NCBI GenBank assembly: GCA_023265625.1 | Contig: JAHFST010000005.1 | Coordinates: 123,635-187,634, forward strand | Direction of reading: 5' to 3' | DNA: 64,000 nucleotides | Source: Deltaproteobacteria bacterium | GTDB lineage: Bacteria > UBA10199 > JACPAL01 > JAHFST01 | Shown: positions 43,343-52,793 of the stretch, one piece after another | Position numbering within the stretch: the stretch's first letter is position 1 | How the letters are laid out: the number at the start of each line of letters is the position of its first letter | Notes under the pieces: generated by a model | Told to the model about the DNA's origin: nothing | Seen by the model: the letters and a program-made list of their open reading frames with translations, nothing else | Database searches by the model: none | Position numbers and translations under genes: made by a program

Positions 43343-43890
43343 CAGGCGGCAACCCTCCGTTGCAAACTGATCCAATCTTGCAAACTCCCACCCACAAACA
43401 CCCAATGTCTGGAGATTTCTTGCAAAAAAGGAAGATCCGCACGATTCAAATTAACGACATCCACAAAAAATGGAAAATTTTCCGTCAAATCCCCGCTCCG
43501 TCGCACAATTTTTCGATACGCCTCATGCGCCAACCCGCCCCGCGCAAAGACCCCCAAGTCCCAATCAGAGTAAGGACCGGCCTGCCCCGAAACACGCGAC
43601 CCAAACAAGACAAATGTGACGCCTGGGTAATCGGCGCGCAACTGATCGACCAGATTGGCAATGCCCTCATACGGAAGTTCTAAAACTCCCTTATCCTCCA
43701 AGGCCTCAATCGGTGAGAGGTCAAGCGCAGACAAAATTTTGGCAAACCCCTCCGGAAAAACTGGATGACCCGACAGGTAATGATGGATGGTATTGCGATG
43801 CACCCCCAAGGACTTGGCCAACTCCCCAATGGAACGATACCCCTTCTTTTTCAACGCCTCATGAAATCGGGATTCGTGGAGGATATACAT
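43342..43890 (-). CDS. HTH-MNT fusion antitoxin (minimal nucleotidyltransferase)
   Basis: 182 aa from the ATG at 43890. Residues about 20-60 are a helix-turn-helix (SIGELAKSLGVHRNTIHHYL). Residues about 90-180 are a minimal nucleotidyltransferase with GSRVSGQAGPYSDWD (GS-X10-D-x-D) and a third Asp in FFVDVVNLN. MNT antitoxins inactivate HEPN toxins by AMP transfer to the tyrosine of RX4HXY. The HTH fusion would let the antitoxin repress its own operon. Confidence 0.9.
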   Translation of the reverse strand: MYILHESRFHEALKKKGYRSIGELAKSLGVHRNTIHHYLSGHPVFPEGFAKILSALDLSPIEALEDKGVLELPYEGIANLVDQLRADYPGVTFVLFGSRVSGQAGPYSDWDLGVFARGGLAHEAYRKIVRRSGDLTENFPFFVDVVNLNRADLPFLQEISRHWVFVGGSLQDWISLQRRVAA

Positions 43891-43967
43891 CAAAACAGTA
43901 TCATATGAACATTAAAATTAGTCAATTGCATAATTTAATTAGTCATAATTTCAATAATAAAGCCTTT

Positions 43968-43984
43968 TGTGTACCGGGTACACA
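43968..43984. promoter_or_regulatory. 17-bp palindrome TGTGTACC-G-GGTACACA
   Basis: Perfect palindrome about 80 bp upstream of the HTH-MNT start, in the 244-bp gap before the next gene. It could be the operator of the HEPN/MNT operon or of the VapB gene. A 30-codon frame opening MQHIDLQVELKTDGDG follows at 43984-44076 on the plus strand; it has no ribosome binding site and is probably a remnant or chance. Nothing else is seen in this gap. Confidence 0.4.
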
Positions 43985-44134
43985 TGCAACATATTGATCT
44001 TCAAGTAGAATTAAAGACTGATGGAGACGGCAACCCACTTGACCGAACTGGTAGTCTGCGGGAAAGAGTCCCTTAGCGGGATGCGCTAAAACAAAGAAAT
44101 TGCCTAGACTTATACAGACGTTTTATTATTATGT

Positions 44135-44338
44135 ATGTACATGAGAACTTCGATCAACAAGCCCATCAGAATGAAAAAAACCTTCCGGATCGACCCCAAA
44201 CTTCTGGAAGAAGCGCGTCGGATCTTGGGGGCACGAACCGCCACGGAGGCCATTGAGAAGGCCCTGGAGCAGATCCGTTTCAAGACTGACATCCGCAGGT
44301 GGATCGATCGAACCGCCGGCAGGTTCCCCAATCTCTAG
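44135..44338 (+). CDS. VapB-like antitoxin
   Basis: 67 aa. RMKKTFRIDPKLLEEARRIL followed by ARTATEAIEKALEQI is the short DUF2191/VapB pattern with an N-terminal beta strand and two helices. ATG codons at 44135, 44141 and 44171 leave the start open. Followed 3 bp later by a PIN toxin. Confidence 0.8.
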   Translation: MYMRTSINKPIRMKKTFRIDPKLLEEARRILGARTATEAIEKALEQIRFKTDIRRWIDRTAGRFPNL

Positions 44339-44341
44339 ATT

Positions 44342-44773
44342 TTGAAAACCTTCCTCGACACGAGCATCTATATTTCACACTACCGGGCCGGGGTGCATTC
44401 GGAAAGCCTACAAAGGATCAATTCGGAATATACGCTGCACCTGCATGCGGTTGTCTTGGCTGAACTTTACGCCGGGGCCGGGACCCCGGCCTTTGTCAAA
44501 GAACTGCAGCGCCTGGAGAAAACGTTCGCCACCAAAAACCGCATCGTCGTCCCGCAAAAACGCGACTACGTGAGAGCCGGTCAGACGCTGAGAAAAATGC
44601 GAGAAGCTCACCTCATCGGTGGTTCAAAAAGCAGCGTCTTCTTGGCCGATGCCCTACTGGCCTCATCCGCCCATCATGAGGGGATGACTCTGGTGACAGA
44701 AGACAGGGATTTTGAAAAAATAAAATCCCTGCAACATTTTCCGCTTTTACTGATTACTCCAGCTCTTCATTGA
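44342..44773 (+). CDS. VapC-like PIN domain toxin, TTG start
   Basis: 143 aa. KTFLDTSIYISHY, AVVLAELYAGAG, FLADALLASSA and VTEDRDFEKI supply the PIN acidic residues. The only start compatible with a complete first strand is TTG at 44342, three bases after the antitoxin stop, so a weak start is likely part of toxin dosage control. Confidence 0.88.
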   Translation: MKTFLDTSIYISHYRAGVHSESLQRINSEYTLHLHAVVLAELYAGAGTPAFVKELQRLEKTFATKNRIVVPQKRDYVRAGQTLRKMREAHLIGGSKSSVFLADALLASSAHHEGMTLVTEDRDFEKIKSLQHFPLLLITPALH

Positions 44774-44788
44774 ACTTTTTTTGTATAT

Positions 44789-46033
44789 CTATCCAAGCCG
44801 TTCATAAAACGCCACCACCTGGGGATCCACCCGGATCGAGGCCACATCCCAGCCATGGAGAAACAAATTGGCGCCACTCCGCAATCGACTCAAGGCCACA
44901 TAAGCCTGGCCTGGCTCCCAGAGTCCACGAAGATCGGCAATCAGGCCGTCGAGCGTGACCCCTTGCGCCTTGTGGATGGTGATCGCGTAGGCCAAGGTCA
45001 CGGGAAAATTGGTGGCGGTGGCCACTTCCTCGCCGTCGCCGTCCAGCACGGCGAAGTCGTGCTGGGTAATTTCCACAATTTTTTTATTCTTGAGCGTCAC
45101 CTCCAAGAGCTGCGGCGTGATATGGGTGACGATGCCGATCGAACCATTGACGTACTGGTACCCCGGGTCGTTCACCCGAATCATCACCAAGGCCCCTTCC
45201 TTGAGTTGCAAGAGCTCGGGGATGGGGGCGTTGCGTTTTAATTGTTCAATCCCCTGGGGTGTGCCGAGATAGCGGGTCGGAAATTCCTGGAGGGGGTTTT
45301 CTAGCGAGGCCAGGCGTTGTCGGTTGAAACGTTCGGCCATATCGCGGCGGCCAAATAAGCGGGTGAGGGAGAGTTCTTCCACCTCTTCGTGGACTCGCTC
45401 GGAGAGGTAGCGCTGCACCTGCTCATCAATGGCGCCAGAGCGGATGCACGAGAGCATTTGCAAATAGTCGGGGTCTTGAGAACGCAACATGGTGCGCAAC
45501 AAAACCGGGACAAAATCAGACCGCAGCCAAGTCTCCTCCAAAAACGCCCAATCCCGCTGGCCAGAGGGCGTCACCGGCGGCAATTGCGCAAAATCCCCCA
45601 CCGCCACCACCCTCATCCCGCCCCAGGGACGTTGATCGCCCCGGGCAAAACGGGCAATGGCCTCGGCCGCACGTAACGTCACGCCAGAGATCATGGAAAC
45701 CTCATCCAGGACAAACCCCTCGGTCTTTTTAAGCCGATTCACGATGCGCCGATTCGCCAAGGCCTTATCAATCGTCCGATCCAGCCCTCCCTCCATAATC
45801 CCCAACCCAAAGAAACTATGAAAGGTCCGTCCACCCACCAGCACCGCGGCAGACCCCGTACTGGCCACCACGGGAAACTTTTTTCGCTCTTTGTTTTTGA
45901 GAAACTCCCGAATCAAGAAACTCTTCCCCGTCCCGGCGGCGCCAGTAATGAAAAGGTTGGCTGTGTCTTCTTGCAGGAGGCGAAGCGCCGTCTTTTGGCA
46001 GGGACTCCACTCAGTCTTATCTGGTAGCGACAT
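44789..46033 (-). CDS. PIF1/RecD-like DNA helicase
   Basis: 414 aa from the ATG at 46033, with GAGGACAA before it. SF1B helicase: Walker A ITGAAGTGKSF, motif Ia ASTGSAA with TFHSFFGLG, Walker B LDEVSM, motif III VGDFAQLPPV, and motifs V/VI AITIHKAQGVTL and YVALSRLRSG. PIF1-type helicases unwind 5'-3' and resolve G-quadruplexes or stalled forks. It follows glpK by 7 bp on the same strand. Confidence 0.93.
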   Translation of the reverse strand: MSLPDKTEWSPCQKTALRLLQEDTANLFITGAAGTGKSFLIREFLKNKERKKFPVVASTGSAAVLVGGRTFHSFFGLGIMEGGLDRTIDKALANRRIVNRLKKTEGFVLDEVSMISGVTLRAAEAIARFARGDQRPWGGMRVVAVGDFAQLPPVTPSGQRDWAFLEETWLRSDFVPVLLRTMLRSQDPDYLQMLSCIRSGAIDEQVQRYLSERVHEEVEELSLTRLFGRRDMAERFNRQRLASLENPLQEFPTRYLGTPQGIEQLKRNAPIPELLQLKEGALVMIRVNDPGYQYVNGSIGIVTHITPQLLEVTLKNKKIVEITQHDFAVLDGDGEEVATATNFPVTLAYAITIHKAQGVTLDGLIADLRGLWEPGQAYVALSRLRSGANLFLHGWDVASIRVDPQVVAFYERLG

Positions 46034-46040
46034 TTGTCCT

Positions 46041-47519
46041 CTAAGCTCGTTTAACTGCCTCCTGCCAACGAGCCACATGCGCGGCAATCTGCTTCTTGCC
46101 CTGCAACGGCCGAAACCGGCGGTCTTCCAACCAGCTGCTAGCGATCTCTTTTTGATCCTTCCACACCCCCACCGCAAGCCCCGCCAAGAAGGCGGCACCG
46201 AGGGCCGTGGTCTCAATCATCTTGGGCCGGACCAGGTCAACGCCCAACAGATCAGATTGAAATTGCATCAAGAGTTCGTTGACAGAGGCCCCACCATCCA
46301 CCTTGAGGACCTTTAACTTTTTTCCAAGATCCCGCTGCATCGCCTGCAAGATGTCGTATTGCAAAAACGCAATCCCCTCGAGGGTGGCACGCGCGATATG
46401 AGCAGTCGTGGTACCACGGGTAATACCGCTGATTATCCCACGTGCATTGGGCCGCCAATGCGGGGCCCCCAATCCTACGAAGGCGGGAACGAAGGTCACA
46501 CCACCCGAATCGGGAACCGAGGCCGCCAAGGCCTCAACCTCCGAGGACTTGTGCAAGACCTTGAGCCCATCGCGCAACCACTGTACCGCCGCCCCGGCGA
46601 TGAAGGCACTGCCCTCCAGGGCATAACAGACTTCATTCCCCAACTTCCAGGCCACCGTCGTGAGCATCCCGGCCCGGGAACGCACTAGTTTTTTCCCGGT
46701 GTTCATCAAGAGAAAAGAACCCGTCCCATAGGTACACTTGGCCTCTCCCGCCGTAAAACAGGCCTGGCCAAACAGGGCCGACTGCTGATCGCCAGCCATC
46801 CCAGCAATCGGGATCCCATCCGGCAGCCCGGGGATATTTTTGGTGTAGCCATAGATCTCGGAACAGGTCTTGATTTCGGGCAACAACGTGGCCGGGATCT
46901 GAAAGATTTTTAAGAGTTCTGGATCCCAGCTAAGCGTTTCCAGATTCATCAAAAGGGTCCGCGAGGCATTCGAGACGTCCGTGACGTGGATCTTACCTCC
47001 ACTCAGTTGATAAACCAGATAAGAGTCCATGGTCCCAAACGCGATCTCACCGGCCTTGGCCCGAGGCCTCAGTCCTGAGACATGATCCAACAACCACTGA
47101 ATCTTGGTCCCGGAAAAATAGGGGTCCAGCACAAGACCCGTTTTTTTCTTAACCTTCGCCTCCAAGCCCTTCTTCTTCAACCGTTCGCAGAGCGGGGCGG
47201 TGCGACGATCCTGCCAGACAATCGCCTTGTGAACCGAATGCCCCGTCGCCCGATCCCACAACACGGTGGTTTCACGTTGATTGGTGATCCCAATGGCCGC
47301 AATCCGACCCGGATCAACATCGGCCAAACGAATCGTCTCATCAATCGTCTTAAGGGTACACGCCCAAATCTCCTCCGCACTATGCTCCACCCAACCGGGC
47401 TGAGGGTAGTACTGCGGAAACTCATTGTTCACCTTGCCCAGCAGATTTAGAGAACGGTCTAAGAGGACAACCGTCACCCCGGTAGTCCCCTCGTCGATGC
47501 TCATCACTATGTCACGCAT
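46041..47519 (-). CDS. glpK: glycerol kinase
   Basis: 492 aa from the ATG at 47519, preceded by GGAGGTTTTT. FGGY kinase: [58 protein letters not shown] and [20 protein letters not shown]. Makes sn-glycerol 3-phosphate from glycerol. No glpF or glpD nearby. Confidence 0.96.
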   Translation of the reverse strand: MRDIVMSIDEGTTGVTVVLLDRSLNLLGKVNNEFPQYYPQPGWVEHSAEEIWACTLKTIDETIRLADVDPGRIAAIGITNQRETTVLWDRATGHSVHKAIVWQDRRTAPLCERLKKKGLEAKVKKKTGLVLDPYFSGTKIQWLLDHVSGLRPRAKAGEIAFGTMDSYLVYQLSGGKIHVTDVSNASRTLLMNLETLSWDPELLKIFQIPATLLPEIKTCSEIYGYTKNIPGLPDGIPIAGMAGDQQSALFGQACFTAGEAKCTYGTGSFLLMNTGKKLVRSRAGMLTTVAWKLGNEVCYALEGSAFIAGAAVQWLRDGLKVLHKSSEVEALAASVPDSGGVTFVPAFVGLGAPHWRPNARGIISGITRGTTTAHIARATLEGIAFLQYDILQAMQRDLGKKLKVLKVDGGASVNELLMQFQSDLLGVDLVRPKMIETTALGAAFLAGLAVGVWKDQKEIASSWLEDRRFRPLQGKKQIAAHVARWQEAVKRA

Positions 47520-47540
47520 AAAAACCTCCAATATTATTCC

Positions 47541-47599
47541 TGTAGGGACGCCATGCCCGCCAGAGGCGGATCAGCCTCTGGCTGAAATGGCGCCCCTAC
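47541..47599. repeat. palindromic element with TGTAGGG ends and inner hairpin
   Basis: TGTAGGGACGCCAT at the left and ATGGCGCCCCTAC at the right are inverted copies. An inner hairpin CCAGAGGC-GGATCA-GCCTCTGG occupies 47560-47581. The right arm contains the TAG stop codon of the esterase gene. Same family by its ends as the elements at 9769 and 13221. Confidence 0.65.
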
Positions 47600-48315
47600 C
47601 ATCGACCAAAAAAATCCAATACCTTTTTAGCCACCAACTCTTTTTCGTAGTCCATGGTCAAGACATGATCCGATTTTTCCAGAGTCACCGTCTCCACCTG
47701 TTTGGAGCCCAAGTGTTCCTTGATCAAGGCCATATTCTCGTAGGGGGCGGTGGTGTCGTGGCGGGCGTGTAGGATCAAGGTGGGGGTGGTAATACGGGAG
47801 AGGCGTGGCGCCACCACCTTTTGCAGACGCACAATCTCCATAATGGAGGCAATGGGCATCTTGGCATAACTTTTAAAGGCCGCACGGCCTGCTGGATCAT
47901 TGATCGCAGGACCAGCCCATTTACGTTGATAGGGATAGAGCCGCTTCAATGGTGTCCCACTCACTAACGGGAGAAAAACTCGCACCCCAATGCCCCGCAA
48001 CACCAAGGGAGTCGCCAGCAGAGCCATTCCCCGCACAGGATATTCCGAGGCCAACATCAGGGAAAGGATGCCCCCGAGCGACAGTCCGGCCACAAAAACA
48101 ACCTTGGTCTCTTTTTTGAGGGCCTCATATTCCTGACGCACCCCGTCGTACCACTCAGCCCAAGTGGTTCGTTTAAGATCTTCTTCCGTCTTGCCATGAC
48201 CCGCCAGGAGCGGGGCCCGCACCACAAAGTTGGCCTTGCGAAGCGGGGTCGCGAGCGATTCAAGACACTCCGGCGTTGCGGTAAAACCATGAATGAGGAG
48301 GACCCCAGCTGGCAT
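47596..48315 (-). CDS. carboxylesterase / monoacylglycerol lipase-like hydrolase
   Basis: 239 aa. LLIHGFTATPECLESLA, PLLAGHGKTEEDLKRTTWAEW, nucleophile AGLSLGG, acid in HARHDTTAPYE and His in SDHVLTMDYE. The set matches Est30-type carboxylesterases and bacterial monoacylglycerol lipases. If it releases glycerol, its place next to glpK makes sense; that is inference. The stop codon is furnished by the palindromic element. Confidence 0.9.
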   Translation of the reverse strand: MPAGVLLIHGFTATPECLESLATPLRKANFVVRAPLLAGHGKTEEDLKRTTWAEWYDGVRQEYEALKKETKVVFVAGLSLGGILSLMLASEYPVRGMALLATPLVLRGIGVRVFLPLVSGTPLKRLYPYQRKWAGPAINDPAGRAAFKSYAKMPIASIMEIVRLQKVVAPRLSRITTPTLILHARHDTTAPYENMALIKEHLGSKQVETVTLEKSDHVLTMDYEKELVAKKVLDFFGRW

Positions 48316-48417
48316 TTTTCTTCTCTACAACTTTCTGCCTTTTTTAGGCAACCTTTTCCCCATGGCCCCGAAGATAAGCTTGTCTTCTATTCGATTTATT
48401 GTCTAAATGGAGCGCTT

Positions 48418-49674
48418 ATGAGCTTGCACGTGTTACGCGGAATGCGAGATATCCTGCCCCCGGAGACTCACCTCTGGCAAGAGGTGGAGGCCAAGGCGCG
48501 CCAATTCTTTTCCCTCTATGGCTATGAAGAGATTCGCACCCCAATTTTAGAGGAGATGGGGCTGTTTACGCGCTCTATCGGGGAAGCCACCAATGTGGTC
48601 GAGAAGGAAATGTACGTTTTTCAAGATCGTAAGGAAAAGTGGGTGGCGCTCCGCCCGGAAGGCACGGCCTCGGTGGTCCGCGCCTATATTGAGAGTAATC
48701 GCGTCCAGCAAGAGATGGTGGCGCGATATTACTATCTGGGGCCCATGTATCGCTACGAACGCCCGCAACTGGGCCGTTATCGGCAATTTCATCAAATCGG
48801 CGTCGAGGTCTTTGGCATTGCCAGCCCGCGACTGGATGCCGAGGTCATCAACATGATGGATGGCTTCTTTCGGAAAAAAATGGAATTGCCGGATGTGACG
48901 TTGGAGATCAATTCGCTTGGGTGCACCTTGTGCCGTCCCAAATTCCAAAACGCCTTTCTCCATTTTTTGTCGCAACACGAAGCGGCACTCTGTGGTGATT
49001 GCAAACGCCGGATGGAGAAGAACCCGTTACGCGTCTTAGATTGCAAGGAGGAGGGGTGTCAGCAGGTCACCACAACGGCTCCGTCCATTCAAGAATTTCT
49101 CTGTGAAGTCTGCGAACGGGATTTTGACCAGGTGTTAGAAACCCTGGGGGTATTCGGGACCGCCTACCGAGTCAACCCCAAGATCGTACGCGGTCTTGAT
49201 TATTACCTGAAGACAACCTTTGAATTCACCACCACGGCCCTTGGGGCTCAAAACGCCCTCGCAGGGGGAGGACGTTATGATGGACTCGTCCGTTTGATGG
49301 GGGGCAGCAATGTCCCGGGCTTTGGTTGTGCCTTGGGGTTAGAACGCCTGGTGGAAGTCATCAAAACACTGCGCACGCCTTCAACCACACGATGTGGATT
49401 GTTTATTATCACCCTCGGGGAAAAAGCCCTGATCGAGGCCCTCACCCTCTCATCGCAGTTACGGGCCAAGGGCCATGCCGTGCAGATGGATTATGAGGGC
49501 AAGAGCCTAAAATCCCAAATGCGCTTGGCGGATAAGTTGGGGATTCGGCATGTCTTGATCTTAGGAGATGACGAGCTCAAAAAGAAGCAGGTGGCCGTAA
49601 GGGATATGCTGACTCAGGAGCAGATGGAGATACCAATAGGAGAAGTTGCGTCTCGACTTGCAACATCCGTTTGA
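48418..49674 (+). CDS. hisS: histidyl-tRNA synthetase
   Basis: 418 aa from the ATG at 48418 (GGAGCGCTT before it); the frame is open further upstream only as antisense of the esterase. Opening LRGMRDILPPETHLW, motif 2 YYLGPMYRYERPQLGRYRQF with HQIGVE, histidine loop IVRGLDYYLKT and AGGGRYDGLV. C-terminal anticodon-binding domain present. Confidence 0.97.
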   Translation: MSLHVLRGMRDILPPETHLWQEVEAKARQFFSLYGYEEIRTPILEEMGLFTRSIGEATNVVEKEMYVFQDRKEKWVALRPEGTASVVRAYIESNRVQQEMVARYYYLGPMYRYERPQLGRYRQFHQIGVEVFGIASPRLDAEVINMMDGFFRKKMELPDVTLEINSLGCTLCRPKFQNAFLHFLSQHEAALCGDCKRRMEKNPLRVLDCKEEGCQQVTTTAPSIQEFLCEVCERDFDQVLETLGVFGTAYRVNPKIVRGLDYYLKTTFEFTTTALGAQNALAGGGRYDGLVRLMGGSNVPGFGCALGLERLVEVIKTLRTPSTTRCGLFIITLGEKALIEALTLSSQLRAKGHAVQMDYEGKSLKSQMRLADKLGIRHVLILGDDELKKKQVAVRDMLTQEQMEIPIGEVASRLATSV

Positions 49675-49706
49675 CTCGCCGCTTTTTTTAACATAAATTG
49701 GCGCCC

Positions 49707-50690
49707 GTGAAGACATTCATTTTATCGTTAGTAACGCTGACACTGATGGGGGGCGAACTGATTGCCAGTAAGGCGACAGGTGACGAACCTGACATGGCTG
49801 TCTCTACTACCGCTCAAAAAGCCAGAATCAAATCAACCGCTGTGGCACCACCTGCCGCTAAAGCTGGCAGGGTTCGCTTTGATTCTATCCACAAAAAGGT
49901 TTTGTTACCCAAGATTGTTTTTCAAGGCACCAACGAGGATGAACTGTCCTCTGCCTCCCAGCAACTCCTGACCGAGTTAGCCGCCCAATTAAAAGAATAC
50001 CCCACGACTGAATTGCGCATTGAAACCCATACCGATAGTCTTGGGTCGGACCAAGCCAATCTGGATAAAACCCAACGTCAGGCAGAAGCGCTCAAAAAGA
50101 TTTTAATCAATGCAGGGATTCCGGCCAACCGCCTCCAGACCCTTGGCAAGGGGGACAAGACCCCTCTGGGAGATGATCGTACCGTAATAGGTCGTGAAAA
50201 AAATCGTCGCGTTGAGTTTTCTTTTACCGGGGATCTAACGGCACCCCAAAAACCAGTTGCGGCGACTCCTCCTCCCACACCACCAGCGCCGCCACCACCT
50301 GCGAACCCCGTTCTTCCCACCGTGGCAGAGACTCAACCAACCGTGGCACCGACCACCGCACCTATTATTCCTAATCCTGTGGCCTTGCCATCTCCGGAAT
50401 CACAGCCCAGCAGGCCTGAACCACAAGCCGCGCCAATCATTACGGGGATCCCCGTAGCAGCACTCCCGGAAACACAGCCCAACACGTTTCCCATTCCAGC
50501 AACACCACCTAGACCCTTCCCGACAGGGCTGCCAACCACACTACCAAGCACCCTCAATCCAGCCATTCCGTCACCACCACCCGTGGCCATCCCTCCCGTG
50601 GGCCTACCCACGGCACTACCGCCCACTGGCAGTATCCCCATTGTCTCCGTCCCAATCCCGACCGCCCCGGCGCCAGAAACTCGACCCTAA
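49707..50690 (+). CDS. OmpA-family protein with long proline-rich tail
   Basis: 327 aa from the GTG at 49707. Signal peptide MKTFILSLVTLTLMGG. An OmpA/MotB peptidoglycan-binding domain spans about residues 55-175 (LRIETHTDSLGSDQANLDKT, NRRVEFSFTG). Residues 180-327 are almost wholly Pro/Thr/Ala/Val with PTxxP repeats, a length unusual for an OmpA protein. Likely spans or lines the cell wall. The segment before the domain is basic and short, so no beta barrel is present. Confidence 0.85.
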   Translation: MKTFILSLVTLTLMGGELIASKATGDEPDMAVSTTAQKARIKSTAVAPPAAKAGRVRFDSIHKKVLLPKIVFQGTNEDELSSASQQLLTELAAQLKEYPTTELRIETHTDSLGSDQANLDKTQRQAEALKKILINAGIPANRLQTLGKGDKTPLGDDRTVIGREKNRRVEFSFTGDLTAPQKPVAATPPPTPPAPPPPANPVLPTVAETQPTVAPTTAPIIPNPVALPSPESQPSRPEPQAAPIITGIPVAALPETQPNTFPIPATPPRPFPTGLPTTLPSTLNPAIPSPPPVAIPPVGLPTALPPTGSIPIVSVPIPTAPAPETRP

Positions 50691-50744
50691 AGGGACTACC
50701 AAAAAATAAGTGTTCTTATTTTTCATGAATTGCCCTTAAGATAA

Positions 50745-50811
50745 GGACATGGTGAGCGCAGTCGAACCATTACTCTGAAGAAAGTGATGGTTCGACAAGC
50801 TCACCATGTCC
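50745..50811. repeat. 67-bp palindrome (GGACATGGTGAGC type)
   Basis: GGACATGGTGAGC followed by a GTCGAACCAT core at 50745-50770 recurs inverted at 50787-50811 with one indel. The core GGTGAGCTTGTCGAACCAT is of a kind seen dispersed in many bacterial genomes. Located between converging genes, where it may stop transcription from both sides. Confidence 0.6.
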
Positions 50812-50865
50812 CTTTGTTTGATAGAACTGGAAAATAGAAAACTTTATTTTCGGACAATCGCTTGA

Positions 50866-51396
50866 TTATTTTTTGGGCATCGTTTCAGGTTCAATCCACT
50901 GCGAAGCATCTACCGTCCACTCTGTTTTGTAGCGAGGCATCAAAAAGATATCATTTTGATCAGCTAGCTTGACGTACACATTGCCACCCACAGGAGTGGC
51001 CTTCCCCAATTGGATCGTCTTGCTTAATCCACTACTCGTCATGAGTTCGACTACCCTCTGAGGGGGAGTGAGGCCAAACACACTACGATCCCCAACACTG
51101 TCAAACCCCTTGATAGGGGTCACCGCCAAGGCCGCAAAATCCAACAAAAACCGTTGTACCTTCTCCGTAGAAATCTTCTTGGTAGGAGACGCCGACAAGA
51201 CCCATGTTTTATCTTTCTTTTCCAGTTTTAACGATTTGCTCCCTTCGCTAATCCGAACGGTCGTAACCTCATCGACCGGTAGGCTGTAGAGGCTTATCTC
51301 AGAACTTGGCTTTTCAGGGTTTTCCAAAAAACGGACGTAGATGAAGAGGATCAGACAAGTCGTCAGTGCCAGGAAGGTTCCGAAATAGCGCTTCAT
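50866..51396 (-). CDS. DUF4340 domain protein
   Basis: 176 aa from the ATG at 51396 (GAGG 7 bp before it). N-terminal membrane anchor (FGTFLALTTCLILFIYV), then the DUF4340 domain: EVTTVRISEGSKSLKLEKKD and TWVLSASPTKKISTEKV. DUF4340 genes commonly follow GldG-type genes, as here. Probably a periplasmic, membrane-anchored part of the same transporter complex. Confidence 0.87.
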   Translation of the reverse strand: MKRYFGTFLALTTCLILFIYVRFLENPEKPSSEISLYSLPVDEVTTVRISEGSKSLKLEKKDKTWVLSASPTKKISTEKVQRFLLDFAALAVTPIKGFDSVGDRSVFGLTPPQRVVELMTSSGLSKTIQLGKATPVGGNVYVKLADQNDIFLMPRYKTEWTVDASQWIEPETMPKK

Positions 51397-51407
51397 ATCA
51401 GGCCTCA

Positions 51408-52793
51408 TTATCGATTCTTGCGTCGATACCAATAAACCAATCCTATCACCAATACAACAAGCGGGTAACCCAATTGCGTCAAGTAGGCAATAACCTTGCC
51501 CTGGAGAGGGGTTGCCATCATCGAACGAAACACGGTCTTGCGAGGCCCAATCTCCAACTTCGCCTCATCGCCAATCAACCAAGAGACCATATTAAGCAGT
51601 AATTCACTATTGCCCGGAACCTGAATAAACCCGTTGGTGGCAAAATCAGAATCACCCACCACCACGGCCACCGGTCGTTCTTTCTGCAAGACCACCCCAA
51701 GGGTGAGCGGCCCTTGGTGGTCTACCCCCTTATCATTTTTTGCCTCCGATCCTGCCGCCAGATTTGTTTCTCCCCAAGCATCTGGAGAGCTGGTCAGGAT
51801 CCGAGTTATGTCGGTACGATCGGCAGTAAAGCTTAAACTTTGTGCCATGGAGAGAATTGGATTCATACTCAACAAGTCTTTGGTGATAGGATGGGTTTCC
51901 AGCTGGGGGGCAGGGTACTGCGGACCGAGCAAAAAGTGTCTCCCAGGATCCAAGACTAAATCATGCTGTGGTTTGACTCCGAGTTCCTTGAGGGTTAACT
52001 CCAAGCCTGGATTGGTCAAGGGGTCGAGCAAGAGAAGCAAGGTCCCTTTCTGCAAATAGTCCGCAATCAGTTGATCCTCTTGAGGCGAGACAACCTTAGT
52101 GGGACCGGCAATCACCAAGACACTGGCATCATTCGGAATTTGGGCGGAAGTGATAAAAGAAAGCGGCCGAACTTGATAATTTTCTCTTTCCAAGAACTGT
52201 TTAATCTCAGAAAATCTCACAGGATCTTTTCCTTCCAGGCCACGCTCCCCATGCCCTTGGAGAAAGTAGATGGTCTTCTGACCCGTTTGTGTAACGGCCA
52301 AAATTGTGTTGGTAAAATGACCCTCCCCTAAAAAAGCCGGCATCGATGCTTCGGGGGTTTGGGAATAATCAAACAACTGGGAACGTAGGACATCCTTCCG
52401 ATTCTTGCCCGAGGAGAAGACAATCGTCCCATCGGTCGTGATGTTGTACTGCAAGGCCTCTGGCACATTCAGGTCAGGATCAAACATCCGGTAAGTCACC
52501 AACCGACTGTGGCGTGCATACCCTTGCAGGAGGTCATCCACCTTGCGGCGAATATAGACCTCGTCAATATCATCACCCCGGCGAAAAAAAGCGTTGATGG
52601 TCACGGGCTCTTTCAGATCGGCCAAAACCTTTTCGGTCTGTGGGGAAAGGCTTTCTTCCTTGTTCGCCGTGACATCCCAGCGCCAGGGATGGCGTTGTAA
52701 CACACCATAGGCCAAAACTAAGACGGCCAAAACAGCCACGACCATCCCCACGGCGTTGGAGCCGTATTGCCATCGTATGCGTTTCATCTCCAT
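51408..52793 (-). CDS. GldG-like auxiliary component of an ABC transporter
   Basis: 461 aa. Single membrane helix near the N-terminus (VGMVVAVLAVLVLAYGVL), a large periplasmic ABC_transp_aux domain (DLKEPVTINAFFRRGDD, YFLQGHGERGLEGKDP, LLDPLTNPGLELTLKELGV) and a C-terminal helix. The family is named after gliding-motility GldG, but many non-gliding bacteria carry it; here the role is uncharacterised. Overlaps the permease gene by 10 bp. Confidence 0.9.
   Translation of the reverse strand: MEMKRIRWQYGSNAVGMVVAVLAVLVLAYGVLQRHPWRWDVTANKEESLSPQTEKVLADLKEPVTINAFFRRGDDIDEVYIRRKVDDLLQGYARHSRLVTYRMFDPDLNVPEALQYNITTDGTIVFSSGKNRKDVLRSQLFDYSQTPEASMPAFLGEGHFTNTILAVTQTGQKTIYFLQGHGERGLEGKDPVRFSEIKQFLERENYQVRPLSFITSAQIPNDASVLVIAGPTKVVSPQEDQLIADYLQKGTLLLLLDPLTNPGLELTLKELGVKPQHDLVLDPGRHFLLGPQYPAPQLETHPITKDLLSMNPILSMAQSLSFTADRTDITRILTSSPDAWGETNLAAGSEAKNDKGVDHQGPLTLGVVLQKERPVAVVVGDSDFATNGFIQVPGNSELLLNMVSWLIGDEAKLEIGPRKTVFRSMMATPLQGKVIAYLTQLGYPLVVLVIGLVYWYRRKNR

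Noticed and set aside
43984..44076. 30-codon plus-strand frame MQHIDLQVEL...
   Set aside because: No ribosome binding site, no recognisable domain and it starts on the edge of an operator-like palindrome; kept only as a remark.
48196..48417. Upstream extension of hisS
   Set aside because: It is antisense to the esterase gene and HisRS begins at the conserved LRGMRDILPP shortly after 48418.
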